From assembly GCF_003073375.1 (NCBI RefSeq), contig NZ_CP029002.1:3446001-3510000 (forward strand): a DNA stretch of 64,000 nt, written 5' to 3'. Source of the stretch: Lysinibacillus sp. 2017 (GTDB lineage: Bacteria; Bacillota; Bacilli; Bacillales_A; Planococcaceae). This document shows, piece by piece, positions 12,970-22,593 of this stretch (its first letter is position 1; the number at the start of each line of letters is the position of its first letter). Made by a program: the position numbers and the translations under genes. Under the pieces are notes generated by a model. It was not told where the DNA came from, made no database searches, and saw nothing but the letters and a program-made list of their open reading frames with translations.

Positions 12970-12995
12970 GTTCCCAAATTTGCGCAAGGTTAAAC
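12970..12995 (-). promoter_or_regulatory. sigma-B-dependent promoter before rsbV
   Basis: Minus strand GTTTAA (12990-12995), 14-base spacer, GGGAAC (12970-12975), close to the sigma-B consensus GTTTAA-N12-15-GGGTAT. It has the same position as the autoregulatory promoter of B. subtilis, between rsbU and rsbV. Confidence 0.8.
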
Positions 12996-13008
12996 CAAAA
13001 TCTAAAAA

Positions 13009-14013
13009 TTATTTTTTAAAGATTACTACTGTAAAATCATCCTCTAAATCAAAATCTGGTAATGCCTTCAAATAAGCATACATTTCTTCACACATTTCTT
13101 GTGCACTTAAATGACTGTAACTTAATGATAAATTTTTAATAACATCGCGTGGATCTAGCTCTCCTTGCTTTCTAAAATCTGTTACACCATCTGTAACCAT
13201 TAAAATAAAGTCATTTTCCTCTAGTTGAATTTCAAATTGTGGATATTTCACTTCTGGCATAACACCCAATAATAAGCCTTTTGATTCTAAATCATAAAAT
13301 GCATGTTCACGTGCACAATAATAAATGGCTGGCTCATGCCCTGCTGAACCATATGTAAATATATTTTTCCCAATATCATACGTCCCATAAAACATCGAAA
13401 CGAACATGCTATCATCAACACTTTTTTCAATAATACGATTTAATACTTCTAAGACGTACGATGGATTGCTATTTGCATATTCTAACGTATCCAAACCGTA
13501 TTTCACCATCGACATACAAATGGCTGCTGGTACGCCTTTTCCCACGACATCCGTTACAGCGACACTTACGTGATGTTGTTCATCATTTAAAAAATGAACG
13601 TAATCCCCATTCATTTTCCGAATCGGAATTGATACCATACCGACATCCACTTGACTTACTTTTGGGAGAGTTGTTTTTAACAGCATATTCTGAATTTTCG
13701 TTGCAACGTTCATTTCTATTCGTAATTCCTCTTGTTGCTCTAACAAACTTTGATGTTCCTTAACTGTCAGACCGAAGTGAACCATTACCTCAATTAAAAA
13801 ATCATAGCTATGTGAAATTTCAGGTTGAATATTTGGATATATTTGTTCAATTGCGTATTTGTGAATACTAATAACTTCTTCTGGCGTTACTTTTTTCTGA
13901 ATCAATTGACGAATAAAGTTTTGCCCTATATATAAATTTCGCTCTGTTTGATTCTCTAAATAATCAGATAGAATTTTTTTATATTGAATTTGTAGTTCTT
14001 TCAATTCATCCAC
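13009..14013 (-). CDS. rsbU: PP2C-type phosphatase RsbU
   Basis: 334 residues, matching the family. The N-terminal ~85 residues form the helical RsbT-binding domain; the remainder is a PPM/PP2C phosphatase with VTDVVGKGVPAA and VTDGVTDFR carrying the metal-binding aspartates. It dephosphorylates RsbV-P on activation by RsbT (known in B. subtilis). The gene starts 6 bases after rsbT. Start at ATG 14013 gives the full N-terminal domain. Confidence 0.94.
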   Translation of the reverse strand: MDELKELQIQYKKILSDYLENQTERNLYIGQNFIRQLIQKKVTPEEVISIHKYAIEQIYPNIQPEISHSYDFLIEVMVHFGLTVKEHQSLLEQQEELRIEMNVATKIQNMLLKTTLPKVSQVDVGMVSIPIRKMNGDYVHFLNDEQHHVSVAVTDVVGKGVPAAICMSMVKYGLDTLEYANSNPSYVLEVLNRIIEKSVDDSMFVSMFYGTYDIGKNIFTYGSAGHEPAIYYCAREHAFYDLESKGLLLGVMPEVKYPQFEIQLEENDFILMVTDGVTDFRKQGELDPRDVIKNLSLSYSHLSAQEMCEEMYAYLKALPDFDLEDDFTVVIFKK

Positions 14014-14019
14014 TTCCTG

Positions 14020-14418
14020 CTAAATCCATTTTTCGACAATTACTGCGGTTCCATTTTCTACTGAAGAGTGAATTTTCATTTCATCCATCAGTCTTTTGAC
14101 ACCAGGTAAGCCTGCACCTAACCCACCAGATGTTGAGTAGCCATCTTCCATTACTTTTTTCAAATTGCTGATTCCTGGGCCTTTATCTATTGCCGTAATT
14201 CGTATACCAACTTTACCGTCTTCATGCATACGTTCTATGGATATTTCCCCCGCGCGCGCATATAAATATATATTTCTCGCAAGTTCACTTATCGCTGTCG
14301 TAATTCGAGCTTGGTCTACCGCGCCAAACCCAATAGCTTTCGCTTCGTTACGTCCTAATTGGCGTGCAGCTACAATATCCCATTCTGTTATAATTTCCAC
14401 GGTAGATTTCGCATTCAT
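14020..14418 (-). CDS. rsbT: serine/threonine kinase RsbT
   Basis: GHKL kinase of 132 residues. In known systems it is held by the RsbR-RsbS stressosome and, when released, activates RsbU. The N box TAISELARNIYLYA is at 41-54, then IDKGPGI and GGLGAGLPGVKRL. ATG 14418 follows GGGGGCG. Its normal partners rsbR and rsbS are not upstream: 321 noncoding bases separate it from mazF. Either the stressosome genes are elsewhere or RsbT has another controller. Confidence 0.95.
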   Translation of the reverse strand: MNAKSTVEIITEWDIVAARQLGRNEAKAIGFGAVDQARITTAISELARNIYLYARAGEISIERMHEDGKVGIRITAIDKGPGISNLKKVMEDGYSTSGGLGAGLPGVKRLMDEMKIHSSVENGTAVIVEKWI

Positions 14419-14697
14419 TATAGCGCCCCCATCTGTCTGTCATTTCATTGTTATTATGCTAGCGTATATTTTTCGAATTATTAATAAATTATAATATAAA
14501 ATGGATAATAAAACTCTCTTATTTCGTTTTTTCTCTATAAATCATCTTATTTTACGAATAAAAGCAAAAAATGCTTCTCTCAATCATTGTAAATCAATAC
14601 CATTTCTTTTACACGAATAATCAATCGTAATGTGAAATTTATTTTAGAACGCTTTTAACAAATTTAATTTGATTTTTACCGTTCTTTCAATAGATAC
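14419..14697 (-). other. noncoding gap where rsbR and rsbS would be expected
   Basis: A/T-rich, no open frame of note on either strand and no decayed rsbR or rsbS that I can recognise. It should contain the rsbT promoter, but no clear -35/-10 pair is visible. Confidence 0.6.
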
Positions 14698-14731
14698 GAA
14701 AAAACACCGAAATAAATTATTCCGATGTTTT
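14698..14731 (-). terminator. intrinsic terminator after mazF
   Basis: A 10-bp stem (14704-14713 with 14719-14728) followed by U-rich sequence, 9 bases past the mazF stop. It insulates mazEF from the rsb module, unlike a continuous alr-mazEF-rsb transcript. Confidence 0.75.
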
Positions 14732-14739
14732 CCTATGTA

Positions 14740-15090
14740 TTAAAATTTAACAAGTCCTAAACTAATGCCAAGTGCAATATCGACTTCTTGCATTAATTTT
14801 GCATCTAGCTGTGTTATCCGATCTGTTAATCGTGATTTATCAATTGTACGCAATTGTTCAAGCAAAATTACCGAATCGCGTTCGAAACCGTACTTCTTAG
14901 CATCGATTTCAACATGTGTTGGTAATTTTGCTTTTTGAATTTGCGCTGTAATTGCAGCAATGATAACAGTAGGACTAAAACGATTTCCGATATCATTTTG
15001 AATTATAAGAACAGGTCTAGTACCACCCTGTTCCGAACCTATAACAGGTGATAGGTCAGCAAAAAAAACGTCTCCACGTTTTACAATCAA
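14740..15090 (-). CDS. ndoA: endoribonuclease toxin MazF (EndoA)
   Basis: PemK/MazF-family mRNA interferase, 116 residues, the same length as B. subtilis NdoA, which cuts single-stranded RNA at UACAU. The sequence is near-identical to that protein in key stretches: [39 protein letters not shown] and [12 protein letters not shown]. It starts with TTG (15090), with GGGGGA 7 bases upstream; B. subtilis also uses TTG. It follows the antitoxin after 4 bases. Confidence 0.96.
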   Translation of the reverse strand: MIVKRGDVFFADLSPVIGSEQGGTRPVLIIQNDIGNRFSPTVIIAAITAQIQKAKLPTHVEIDAKKYGFERDSVILLEQLRTIDKSRLTDRITQLDAKLMQEVDIALGISLGLVKF

Positions 15091-15094
15091 GTTG

Positions 15095-15385
15095 TCATCC
15101 CCCGCTTACGAGACGCTCCACCATATGTTCCGCTTCATATTCTGCATGCAAGCACTCACTGCAAATTGTCAGATTAATTTGCGACATTTCCACATAGCCT
15201 TTCATTAAAGCTTCCCGTATTTGATTTGGTTGCATATGCTTTGTATATTCTCGAGCAGCTAAGTACGTAATATTTCCATTACCTTTCGTACTTGGTCCAA
15301 ATTTTCTTTCCATTTGCGCCATTAATTCATTTGGTAACTCAATAATTACTTCTTCATCTAAAATTTCTACTTCTTTTACGTACAA
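15095..15385 (-). CDS. ndoAI: antitoxin MazE (EndoAI), ribbon-helix-helix
   Basis: The antitoxin that dimerises through an N-terminal ribbon-helix-helix and inhibits MazF with its C-terminal tail. The tail ([12 protein letters not shown], then [13 protein letters not shown]) matches B. subtilis EndoAI; the middle is more diverged. The start is TTG 15385: GGAGGTG sits 6 bases before it, whereas ATG 15412 in the longer open frame has none. This gives 96 residues. Toxin and antitoxin thus both start at TTG. Upstream is alr, as in B. subtilis. Confidence 0.9.
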   Translation of the reverse strand: MYVKEVEILDEEVIIELPNELMAQMERKFGPSTKGNGNITYLAAREYTKHMQPNQIREALMKGYVEMSQINLTICSECLHAEYEAEHMVERLVSGG

Positions 15386-15544
15386 AACAAGCACCTCCAA
15401 CGAACATCCCATTTCCAATTCATTTTAACATTGATAGATACTAATGAAAAGACAAGAAATTAAAAAAACTGACAATTTCCGCTATGAAATGTAGAATATC
15501 GTAGAATTACTTGTAATGATGTTACTTTTTCCTTATAGAAAACA

Positions 15545-16666
15545 CTATTCTTTATATAATCTTGGTACGCGAGAGGTAATTACACATGGTACTTCATAAT
15601 TAATTGTTTCTAATTTTGTTGCCCAATCATCAAGTGTAATTTCATCATCGAATTGGCGACCGATTAACACGACTCGTTCTCCAATATTATATGCTTCCGG
15701 CAATAAAATCATACTTTGATCCATACAAATTCTACCGATAATTTGTGCACGTTTTCCGTTTACTAAAACTTCTTGACCACTAAGTTTACGAATCATCCCA
15801 TCTGCATAGCCGATTGGAATGGTTCCGACATAACAGTCTTTTTGTGTAGTAAAGGTCGCACCATAACCTACTGATTGCCCTGCTTTCAACTCTTTCACAT
15901 GAACTAATTCCGTTTCTAAAGAAAATGCAGGCTTTAATGAAAACGGTAGTTGTTCACCAACGTAAGCAGATGGTAATAACCCGTACATTGAAATACCATA
16001 TCGAACCGCATCAAATTGCAAAGATGAATCCTTTACTAATGCTGTTGCCGTATTTGCCACATGGACAAGTCTTGGCTTTGTAGGCAAACTCTCGAGTAAT
16101 TCCTTGAATATATAAACTTGCTTGTCAAAGTACAAAGTATCTTCTTCATCAGCCGTAGCAAAATGTGTAAAAATACCATCTATCATAAATCCAGTCGTAT
16201 TAGAAAGTGCTTCATATACGTCAAGTAGTTCATCCTTTGTCGTTACGCCGATACGTCCCATTCCCGAATCAATTTTCAAGTGAACTTTCACTTGTTTTGA
16301 ATTAGGTAATAAGAATTTTGCTTGCTCTACCCACTCTGAGGAAAAAACAGTAAGAGAAATATTTTCCTCGGCTGCATAACCGATAAAAGAAAGAGGGATT
16401 GCTCCTAATACTAAAATGTCGATTTCTTTAAAATGTGCTCTCATATGTACCGCTTCATCTGGTGTTGCTACTGCTAGCATTGTTGCTCCGGCTTCAATGG
16501 CCGCTCTTGCTACTTTTACATCCCCATGTCCATACGCATTGGCCTTTACTACAGCTATAATTTGGACATTTGGTTGAAGATGCTTGCGTAGTGAAATGAT
16601 GTTATGTTTGATCGCTTGTAGATCGATGACGGCTTTTGTTGGTCGGTAGTTTATATGATTCTCCAT
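15545..16666 (-). CDS. alr: alanine racemase
   Basis: Fold-type III PLP enzyme converting L-alanine to D-alanine for peptidoglycan. 373 residues. The PLP lysine is K41 in VVKANAYGHG; the catalytic tyrosine lies in the SVGYGATF segment of the C-terminal beta domain. ATG 16666 follows GAGGG. It is the head of a conserved alr-mazE-mazF arrangement and supplies substrate for ddl at 25143-26216. Confidence 0.96.
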   Translation of the reverse strand: MENHINYRPTKAVIDLQAIKHNIISLRKHLQPNVQIIAVVKANAYGHGDVKVARAAIEAGATMLAVATPDEAVHMRAHFKEIDILVLGAIPLSFIGYAAEENISLTVFSSEWVEQAKFLLPNSKQVKVHLKIDSGMGRIGVTTKDELLDVYEALSNTTGFMIDGIFTHFATADEEDTLYFDKQVYIFKELLESLPTKPRLVHVANTATALVKDSSLQFDAVRYGISMYGLLPSAYVGEQLPFSLKPAFSLETELVHVKELKAGQSVGYGATFTTQKDCYVGTIPIGYADGMIRKLSGQEVLVNGKRAQIIGRICMDQSMILLPEAYNIGERVVLIGRQFDDEITLDDWATKLETINYEVPCVITSRVPRLYKE

Positions 16667-16710
16667 GTTCTATTACCCTCTTCTTTTTATTTTAAACCAA
16701 AAATTGTAAA

Positions 16711-17712
16711 TTACTTCATACTACTTTCTTGTACACTCGCAGCAACTTCCATTAACTCTTCTTTAGATAAGGTCGTTGATGCAACAAAAAAGGACATACC
16801 ATCTTGATCCCATTGAATGGAATGATCTGTTACTGCTCCAATCGTAAAGCCTAAATCAGCTGGGTCACCTGGTGCAAAAACAGGTAGTGTCATTTCATCG
16901 TAAGTAATCGGTTGCTGCATAAACGTAAATGGTTTCTCCCCCTCATACGTTAAAATGATGCGGTTCTTACCATTTTCTTGTACTTCAAATTCATCTGTTA
17001 GTTTTGTATGCGTCCAGTCAATCGTTGGATAGTACGTTTTAAACTCTGTGTTTTCTTTATCGGCACTTGTTGTCTGCTTTTCTTCATCATCCGAGAATTT
17101 TTCTACAGCATACTCCGTTGCCTTATGTTGAACGCCTAGTTTAATATCCTTAAAGGTAATAATAATTTGTTCATTAAGGGATTCGTCAAGAACACTTACC
17201 TTTGTTGGCAGCATCGTTTTTTTGTTAATAGCAATTTGTTGTACTGGCAATGCTGTTTTTTCTACATTGCGCGTTGCTAATTCAAATAGATAATTTTCTT
17301 CATCTTCTGACATGACAGCCGCATTATCGGCTAACAAGTCTTCTGCTAAAGCACCAATTAAATAGGCTTGGCTATTTTGTTTTGGCCAGTCACTTTGGAA
17401 TTTATGCGTTTTTCTTAATGCTGGTGTGACAACAAATACCCCTTCCTCATTGCGAACAATCATTTGTTTCTCTTGATCGCCTTGTGTATTGACTGTAACG
17501 CGATAAAAGTCTGGTTTTGTATGCCATACATTAACGTCATACATTCGTGGTTCTGCACCCGTTCGAACTTCCATCGTTGCATTTAGTTCATAGCCCTTTG
17601 CTTCACTCCACTTTTCACTTACTTCCTGAATAACTTCCTTCTGTGTCGCTTTTCCACAAGCAACTAACATTAAGCAACTAGCTACTACTACAATGAGCAT
17701 TCGGAATTTCAA
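16711..17712 (-). CDS. ydcC: LolA-like outer-surface lipoprotein (YdcC family)
   Basis: A 333-residue lipoprotein with signal peptide and lipobox LVAC (Cys 19), then a LolA-like beta fold. B. subtilis YdcC occupies the same place between acpS and alr; relatives such as GerS act in spore germination or sporulation in other Firmicutes, so a spore-related role is possible but inferred. The start is TTG 17712 with AAAGGATG about 6 bases upstream; an in-frame ATG four codons later would also leave a signal peptide. Confidence 0.82.
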   Translation of the reverse strand: MKFRMLIVVVASCLMLVACGKATQKEVIQEVSEKWSEAKGYELNATMEVRTGAEPRMYDVNVWHTKPDFYRVTVNTQGDQEKQMIVRNEEGVFVVTPALRKTHKFQSDWPKQNSQAYLIGALAEDLLADNAAVMSEDEENYLFELATRNVEKTALPVQQIAINKKTMLPTKVSVLDESLNEQIIITFKDIKLGVQHKATEYAVEKFSDDEEKQTTSADKENTEFKTYYPTIDWTHTKLTDEFEVQENGKNRIILTYEGEKPFTFMQQPITYDEMTLPVFAPGDPADLGFTIGAVTDHSIQWDQDGMSFFVASTTLSKEELMEVAASVQESSMK

Positions 17713-17778
17713 TGTTTCATCCTTTCTTTTTGTCCAATCAGATAAAACAACATATGAAAAACTTTCGACATGTATGTA

Positions 17779-18132
17779 TTAGTTCATTAAGATTACTTGT
17801 GCAGCTGCCGTAGTATGCGTATGTGTAATCGAAATAAAACCATTTACGCGCATACCATTAAAGTAAAGAATTGGTTTCCCAATCTCGTCTTTTAAAATTT
17901 CAATCTGATGCAGCTCGCACCCTTCTCCAATGCCCGTACCATTTGCCTTTGAATACGCTTCTTTTGCAGCAAATCGTCCTGCTAAAAATTCAACCTTTCG
18001 AGACGGTGAAAGTGTTTCAAAGATTGCGAGCTCGCGCAATGTTAAAATCCTTTGCTGAAATTTTTCCGATCGCGTTATCATCTTTTCTATTCGAGCTAAT
18101 TCGACTAAATCTAGTCCAATTCCTTTAATCAT
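17779..18132 (-). CDS. acpS: holo-[acyl-carrier-protein] synthase AcpS
   Basis: Transfers 4'-phosphopantetheine from CoA to acyl carrier protein. 117 residues, normal for AcpS. The metal ligands are Asp8 in GIGLDLVEL and Glu58 in AAKEAYSKA. ATG 18132 follows AGGAGG. Divergent from the rhomboid gene, as in B. subtilis ydcA/acpS. Confidence 0.96.
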   Translation of the reverse strand: MIKGIGLDLVELARIEKMITRSEKFQQRILTLRELAIFETLSPSRKVEFLAGRFAAKEAYSKANGTGIGEGCELHQIEILKDEIGKPILYFNGMRVNGFISITHTHTTAAAQVILMN

Positions 18133-18223
18133 TTAGAGGCTCCTCCTTCCAATTGACTGTTATTCCAATGTATAATTAATAAATAGTGTTGTATAGTTGT
18201 ATAAGACTTAATTGAGGTGAAAT

Positions 18224-18847
18224 ATGTTCATTCGTAGAGAAAATTTTAAACAATACATTACGTTATATCCAGTAGTATCGTCAATTATTGCGCTCAATCT
18301 TATTATTTATTTACTGACATTAATTCCCGGCTTTGGAGAAGACCTTATTTATGCAGGCATGAGTGTAAATGCATTAATCGCTGCTGGTGAATGGTGGCGT
18401 ATTATTACATCTATGTTCATTCATGCTGGATTTACACATGTGCTTTTTAATATGTTCTCGCTCTTTTTATTTGGACCTGAGCTCGAGAAAATCGCAGGAA
18501 AAATACGCTTTTTAACGATTTACTTTTTAGCGGGTATCTTCGGAGAGGCTGCAACCTACCTAACGCAAGATCCTTACTATGCAAGTGTTGGGGCTAGCGG
18601 TGCAATTTACGGTATTTTTGGTGCGTTCGCTGCACTTGTTTACTATACACGTAACTTATTCCCACAGCTGAAACAAATTATTTTGCCTTTAATTGTCATT
18701 AGTGTCATTATGTCCTTCGTAACACCAAACATAAATATTGCCGCGCATTTAGGTGGTCTTGTAGCAGGGTTTATTTTAGGTATTGTTTATTTCAATCCCA
18801 AAAATATGCTACGTTGGCGAAAAAAACAAATTAAACGCGTAAAATAA
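18224..18847 (+). CDS. ydcA: rhomboid family intramembrane serine protease
   Basis: 207 residues with six predicted membrane helices. The catalytic dyad is Ser125 in GASG (123-126) and His175 in AAHLGG; His72 and Asn76 of the oxyanion region are also present. Cleaves membrane-spanning substrates; none is known for this member. Start ATG 18224 follows GAGGTGA. It is the only plus-strand gene between 9 and 27 kb, and shares a bidirectional terminator with the PH-domain gene that converges on it. Confidence 0.9.
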   Translation: MFIRRENFKQYITLYPVVSSIIALNLIIYLLTLIPGFGEDLIYAGMSVNALIAAGEWWRIITSMFIHAGFTHVLFNMFSLFLFGPELEKIAGKIRFLTIYFLAGIFGEAATYLTQDPYYASVGASGAIYGIFGAFAALVYYTRNLFPQLKQIILPLIVISVIMSFVTPNINIAAHLGGLVAGFILGIVYFNPKNMLRWRKKQIKRVK

Positions 18848-18848
18848 T

Positions 18849-18886
18849 GAAAGGACGGCTCTCATCAATTTGAGAGCGGTCCTTTT
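18849..18886. terminator. bidirectional terminator between rhomboid and ydbT-like genes
   Basis: A stem of AAAGGAC/GTCCTTT and GCTCTCA/TGAGAGC, with one mismatch. It reaches the last bases of the minus-strand gene's stop codon, so it serves both converging genes. Confidence 0.75.
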
Positions 18887-20354
18887 ATCGTTCATACCAT
18901 TTTAAAATTTTTTCAATTTCTTGGCGATCTATATGACGGACCGTTGCAGAAGCACCTGTCATACCAGACATGACCACGATTTTCGCAGAACCAATTTCTT
19001 TACGCTTTTGAAAATAAGTTTGGCTCCCTTTTGTTACTTGAATTCGATTTTTCATTGCGAAAAATGTAACACGACTGATGGAACGCGATACAATGGTTAA
19101 CTGTTGACCTTTTATCGAATAACCCGTTGTTTTAAACTGCCATTTGCCCAGCAATAAAATTAGAATAACTAATAGCAGTGACAGTAGCCCATATGGGTAA
19201 AGGAAATAAGATAATGCTGCAATTGTTGGGGTTACCCATAAAAAATCCATACGATAGAAAAATCGCTGTGCCTTTTTTGGTGGTTGAACGGATGGTGCCA
19301 TCGTAAATTCATAATCTGGAAAAAGAGCCATTAACGGCTGTATCGCTTCTTTTTTTGCAATAAGTGGGAATAAAATAATTTTTTTATCCGCTTCTCCACT
19401 AAAACCACCACCCGCGCTTTCTACTGCGACAGATGCTAAGCCAAATAGTTGCTGCAATGGATTTTCAACAATTTTAATTGCTTGCACGCGATGCAGTGGA
19501 ATCGTCACACGCTTTTTTTCAATTAACCCCCGCGTAATAATAAGGCGTTCCTGCTCCTTCGTGACAGTAAAATTATAATAATTTAAGCAGGTAATTCCCA
19601 CTGAAATGATCCATGTTAATAGCAGCCCCATAGCAATTAAGATCGCGATTACAATAAAGCTATATTTCAGTAAAAACGCCATTTCATCATAAATACGATC
19701 AAATGGAATAAACTCCGCAAATTGTGAGATCACTGCGAATACCCCAGCTAATACTACACCAATCCCACTTGAAGTTGTTGCTAGTAATAATAATTCAGGA
19801 ATTTTCATTTTATGAATAGGAGTAGAAGACGCTTCCACTGTATTCTGTATTTGTGAATCTTCTTCCACTACTCCCTGTTCCTTCGCTCGCTTCATTTGAA
19901 TTTCAATTTCATCAGCTGCTTCTCTTGTTACAGCTGTTAATTCTGCTTCAGGCTTTCCATTTTTGCTACCTGCTGTTTCAACTTGCACTTGAACTAGCTT
20001 AAAGAAACGATGGAAAATTCCTTCTTTATAATTTAGATTTTGAATTCTTTCAAATGGAATGTATCGCTTCTTCTTTACAAACAGTCCATATTCAACACGT
20101 AATTCACGATCTTCAAACCAATACGAAAAGGTTATCCATTTAATTAACCCATTGACCATAGTCCAAACTACGACAACTACAAGGATAAGTAGCGGAACCA
20201 TCTCACTAAAAAAGTTTTCATCTTTGTAATCAAAATTCAAGTTAAAACCATTGGCTACTAAAATAATAATGATAGGAAAAAGCAAATCCTTTAACGCTTT
20301 AACTACGTTAATAATGGCGGTAACTGGATGAAGTTTCTTTTTTTCATTAGACAT
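18885..20354 (-). CDS. ydbT: PH-domain (DUF304/bPH2) membrane protein, YdbT-like
   Basis: 489 residues with paired membrane helices (about 20-60, 190-260 and 365-400) and three bacterial PH-like segments with YFFKLVQVQVETAG-type and LFGLASVAVESAGG-type motifs. B. subtilis YdbS/YdbT are implicated in resistance to bacteriocins such as amylocyclicin (known); the mechanism is unclear. It overlaps the smaller ydbS-like gene by 8 bases, so the two are co-translated. Named by synteny and domain. Confidence 0.85.
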   Translation of the reverse strand: MSNEKKKLHPVTAIINVVKALKDLLFPIIIILVANGFNLNFDYKDENFFSEMVPLLILVVVVVWTMVNGLIKWITFSYWFEDRELRVEYGLFVKKKRYIPFERIQNLNYKEGIFHRFFKLVQVQVETAGSKNGKPEAELTAVTREAADEIEIQMKRAKEQGVVEEDSQIQNTVEASSTPIHKMKIPELLLLATTSSGIGVVLAGVFAVISQFAEFIPFDRIYDEMAFLLKYSFIVIAILIAMGLLLTWIISVGITCLNYYNFTVTKEQERLIITRGLIEKKRVTIPLHRVQAIKIVENPLQQLFGLASVAVESAGGGFSGEADKKIILFPLIAKKEAIQPLMALFPDYEFTMAPSVQPPKKAQRFFYRMDFLWVTPTIAALSYFLYPYGLLSLLLVILILLLGKWQFKTTGYSIKGQQLTIVSRSISRVTFFAMKNRIQVTKGSQTYFQKRKEIGSAKIVVMSGMTGASATVRHIDRQEIEKILKWYER

Positions 20355-20826
20355 CTTCTTCCGCCACCCTTGCTAGTTCTGAAATTTTCATCCTTAACAG
20401 ATCTGCTTCTTCAAGCTCTAACATTGGAATCGTATGTACGGTTGCAGCCGAAGAAATGGAGATATTCGCGATATTGTATTTTTTTAATATGGGACCCTGT
20501 TCCGTATCTACATGTTGCACGCGTACCATTGGAATAAGTGTACGCGTCACGACAAATAATCCACTTTGAATTTCAATTTCTTGCTCACGTACTTCATAAC
20601 GCCAAATTTTCCAACGAATGCTTGGAAAAATAACAATCGAACAAATTATAGAAAGGATTACTACGCCAATTGATACCCACATAATCCACTCTGGCCAATC
20701 AAATCTTTTCGTTACAAAAACTACACCTGCTGCGACAATAGCTAAAATAATGGTTTGAATGATTCCGTATAAACGCCAAACAATTTGTGCTTTTTTTGGT
20801 AACTGATACTTTGGTTGCTCTCTCAC
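20347..20826 (-). CDS. ydbS: PH-domain (DUF304/bPH2) membrane protein, YdbS-like
   Basis: 159 residues: two membrane helices at about 20-60 followed by one bPH2 domain. It is probably a partner of the larger protein encoded directly after it. The start chosen is GTG 20826, five bases after AGAGGTGG; the longer frame's GTG at 20835 lies inside that ribosome-binding site. Same order (cshA-ydbS-ydbT) as B. subtilis. Confidence 0.84.
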   Translation of the reverse strand: MREQPKYQLPKKAQIVWRLYGIIQTIILAIVAAGVVFVTKRFDWPEWIMWVSIGVVILSIICSIVIFPSIRWKIWRYEVREQEIEIQSGLFVVTRTLIPMVRVQHVDTEQGPILKKYNIANISISSAATVHTIPMLELEEADLLRMKISELARVAEEDV

Positions 20827-20973
20827 ACATTCCACCTCTTTCTCCTCTTATCGTATACGATTGGATAGCTATTTTGTTTCATTTTCTCTTTTTTTCGAGT
20901 AGAAAAAAAGGGTTTCCGCCAAATTATTTCTTTTTATATGTAGATTTCTTTAAAATTTATACTTTCTTATCCA

Positions 20974-21009
20974 TAAAAAAACACCAACGAAGAATTCTTC
21001 GTTGGTGTT
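20974..21009 (-). terminator. intrinsic terminator after cshA
   Basis: A perfect 30-base palindrome (20980-21009) centred on GAATTC, 13 bases past the cshA stop and followed by seven U on the minus strand. Strong on inspection. Confidence 0.85.
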
Positions 21010-21021
21010 TGAATTGAAATA

Positions 21022-22593
21022 TTAGTCTTCGCGACGTTGACGAGGACGACGGTCACGACTTGGAGCTGGGCTTCCACCTTCGCGACGGGCACCACCTTCA
21101 CGGCGACCTCCATCACGGCTTGCGCTACCACTACGGCTTGCGCTACCTTCACGACGACGATCTCCACCACCGCCATTACCACTACGACGGTCACCACCAC
21201 GGCCTCCACGACCACGATCATTACCACCACGGCCACGGCCTCCGCCGCCTCCGCCATTACCACTACGACGCATTGGAAGTGGACGTTCTTCAGATAATGA
21301 TACTGGTGTAGCATCAGGTTCTTTAGTGATTGATTTTAATGCTGCAGCAACTAAATCTAACGCTTCGTTATTTTCTAATAACTGAGCTGCTAATTCACGA
21401 TAGTTACCTAAGTCATTGTTTTGTACTAATTGCACTAATGATTTCATCGCATCTTCTTGTAAGCCAACTAAAGCTTCTTCAGATGATGGTGGACGTAAAG
21501 GAGTCATACGTTTTTTCGTAGTTTCTTCTACGATACGTAAGTAACCCATTTCACGAGGTGTTACGAATGTTACAGCAATACCAGATTTACCTGCACGACC
21601 TGTACGACCGATACGGTGAACATAAGACTCAGGATCTTGTGGAATATCGAAGTTGAAAACATGTGTTACACCTGAGATATCTAACCCACGAGCAGCAACA
21701 TCAGTTGCGATTAGGATGTCAATTTTACCTTCTTTGAATTGACGTAATACAGAAATACGTTTTGCTTGAGATAAATCACCATGGATACCTTCAGCTATGA
21801 AACCACGTAAACCTAAAGCTTGAGAAAGCTCATCAACACGGCGTTTTGTACGGCCGAAGATGATTGCTAATTCTGGTTTTTGAGAGTCTAATAAACGAGA
21901 TAATGCATCGAATTTTTCACGATCAGTTGCTTTCACGTAGAATTGTTCGATGTTTTCCATTGTTAATTCTTTCGTTTTAATTTTAACGATTTCTGGGTTC
22001 TTCATGAATGTCTCAGCAATTTTACGGATTGCTGGAGGCATTGTTGCAGAGAATAATAATGTTTGACGAGTTGATGGCACGTTTTCTAAAATCGCGTTAA
22101 TGTCATCAATGAAGCCCATGTTTAACATTTCATCTGCTTCGTCTAATACTAAAGTTTGAACTTCATCTAAGCGTAATGTACGACGGTTAATATGGTCTTG
22201 AATACGACCTGGTGTCCCAACAATAATTTGTGGATGGTTTTTAAGAGCACGGATTTGACGACCGATTTCTTGACCACCATAAACTGATAATAATTTTACG
22301 CGTTTATCAAAGCCTAATTTATAAAGTTCTTCTGAAACTTGGATTGCTAATTCACGAGTTGGGGCAATTACTAAAGCTTGGATATTTGGGTTTTTTGGAT
22401 CAATTTTCTCGATTAAAGGAATACCAAATGCAGCTGTTTTACCTGTACCAGTTTGCGCCTGACCTAATACGTCACGGCCATCCATTGCAAACTTAACTGT
22501 ACCTTCTTGGATTGGTGTTGCTTCTTCAAATCCCATACGTTTAATTGAACGTAATGTAGATTCACTAATATTTAATTCTGAAAAATTTGTCAA
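21022..22593 (-). CDS. cshA: DEAD-box RNA helicase CshA
   Basis: 523 residues. Q motif region, Walker [11 protein letters not shown] (44-53), DEAD (151-154), SAT (in LLFSATMPP) and [10 protein letters not shown] are all present. From about residue 446 the tail is a low-complexity Gly/Arg/Ser/Asp region with many RGG-like repeats, typical of RNA-binding tails. CshA acts in mRNA decay and cold adaptation in Bacilli. Start TTG 22593 lies 9 bases after GGAGA; an upstream TTG (22602) is too close to it. The leader is long and structured. Confidence 0.93.
   Translation of the reverse strand: MTNFSELNISESTLRSIKRMGFEEATPIQEGTVKFAMDGRDVLGQAQTGTGKTAAFGIPLIEKIDPKNPNIQALVIAPTRELAIQVSEELYKLGFDKRVKLLSVYGGQEIGRQIRALKNHPQIIVGTPGRIQDHINRRTLRLDEVQTLVLDEADEMLNMGFIDDINAILENVPSTRQTLLFSATMPPAIRKIAETFMKNPEIVKIKTKELTMENIEQFYVKATDREKFDALSRLLDSQKPELAIIFGRTKRRVDELSQALGLRGFIAEGIHGDLSQAKRISVLRQFKEGKIDILIATDVAARGLDISGVTHVFNFDIPQDPESYVHRIGRTGRAGKSGIAVTFVTPREMGYLRIVEETTKKRMTPLRPPSSEEALVGLQEDAMKSLVQLVQNNDLGNYRELAAQLLENNEALDLVAAALKSITKEPDATPVSLSEERPLPMRRSGNGGGGGGRGRGGNDRGRGGRGGDRRSGNGGGGDRRREGSASRSGSASRDGGRREGGARREGGSPAPSRDRRPRQRRED

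Noticed and set aside
14419-14739. A decayed rsbS or rsbR
   Set aside because: No STAS-like peptide in any frame; only A/T-rich noncoding sequence and a terminator.
20967-21314. Low-complexity open frames rich in Thr/Ala, His/Tyr or Val opposite or beside the cshA tail
   Set aside because: They are frame shadows of the Gly/Arg-rich repeat region of cshA.
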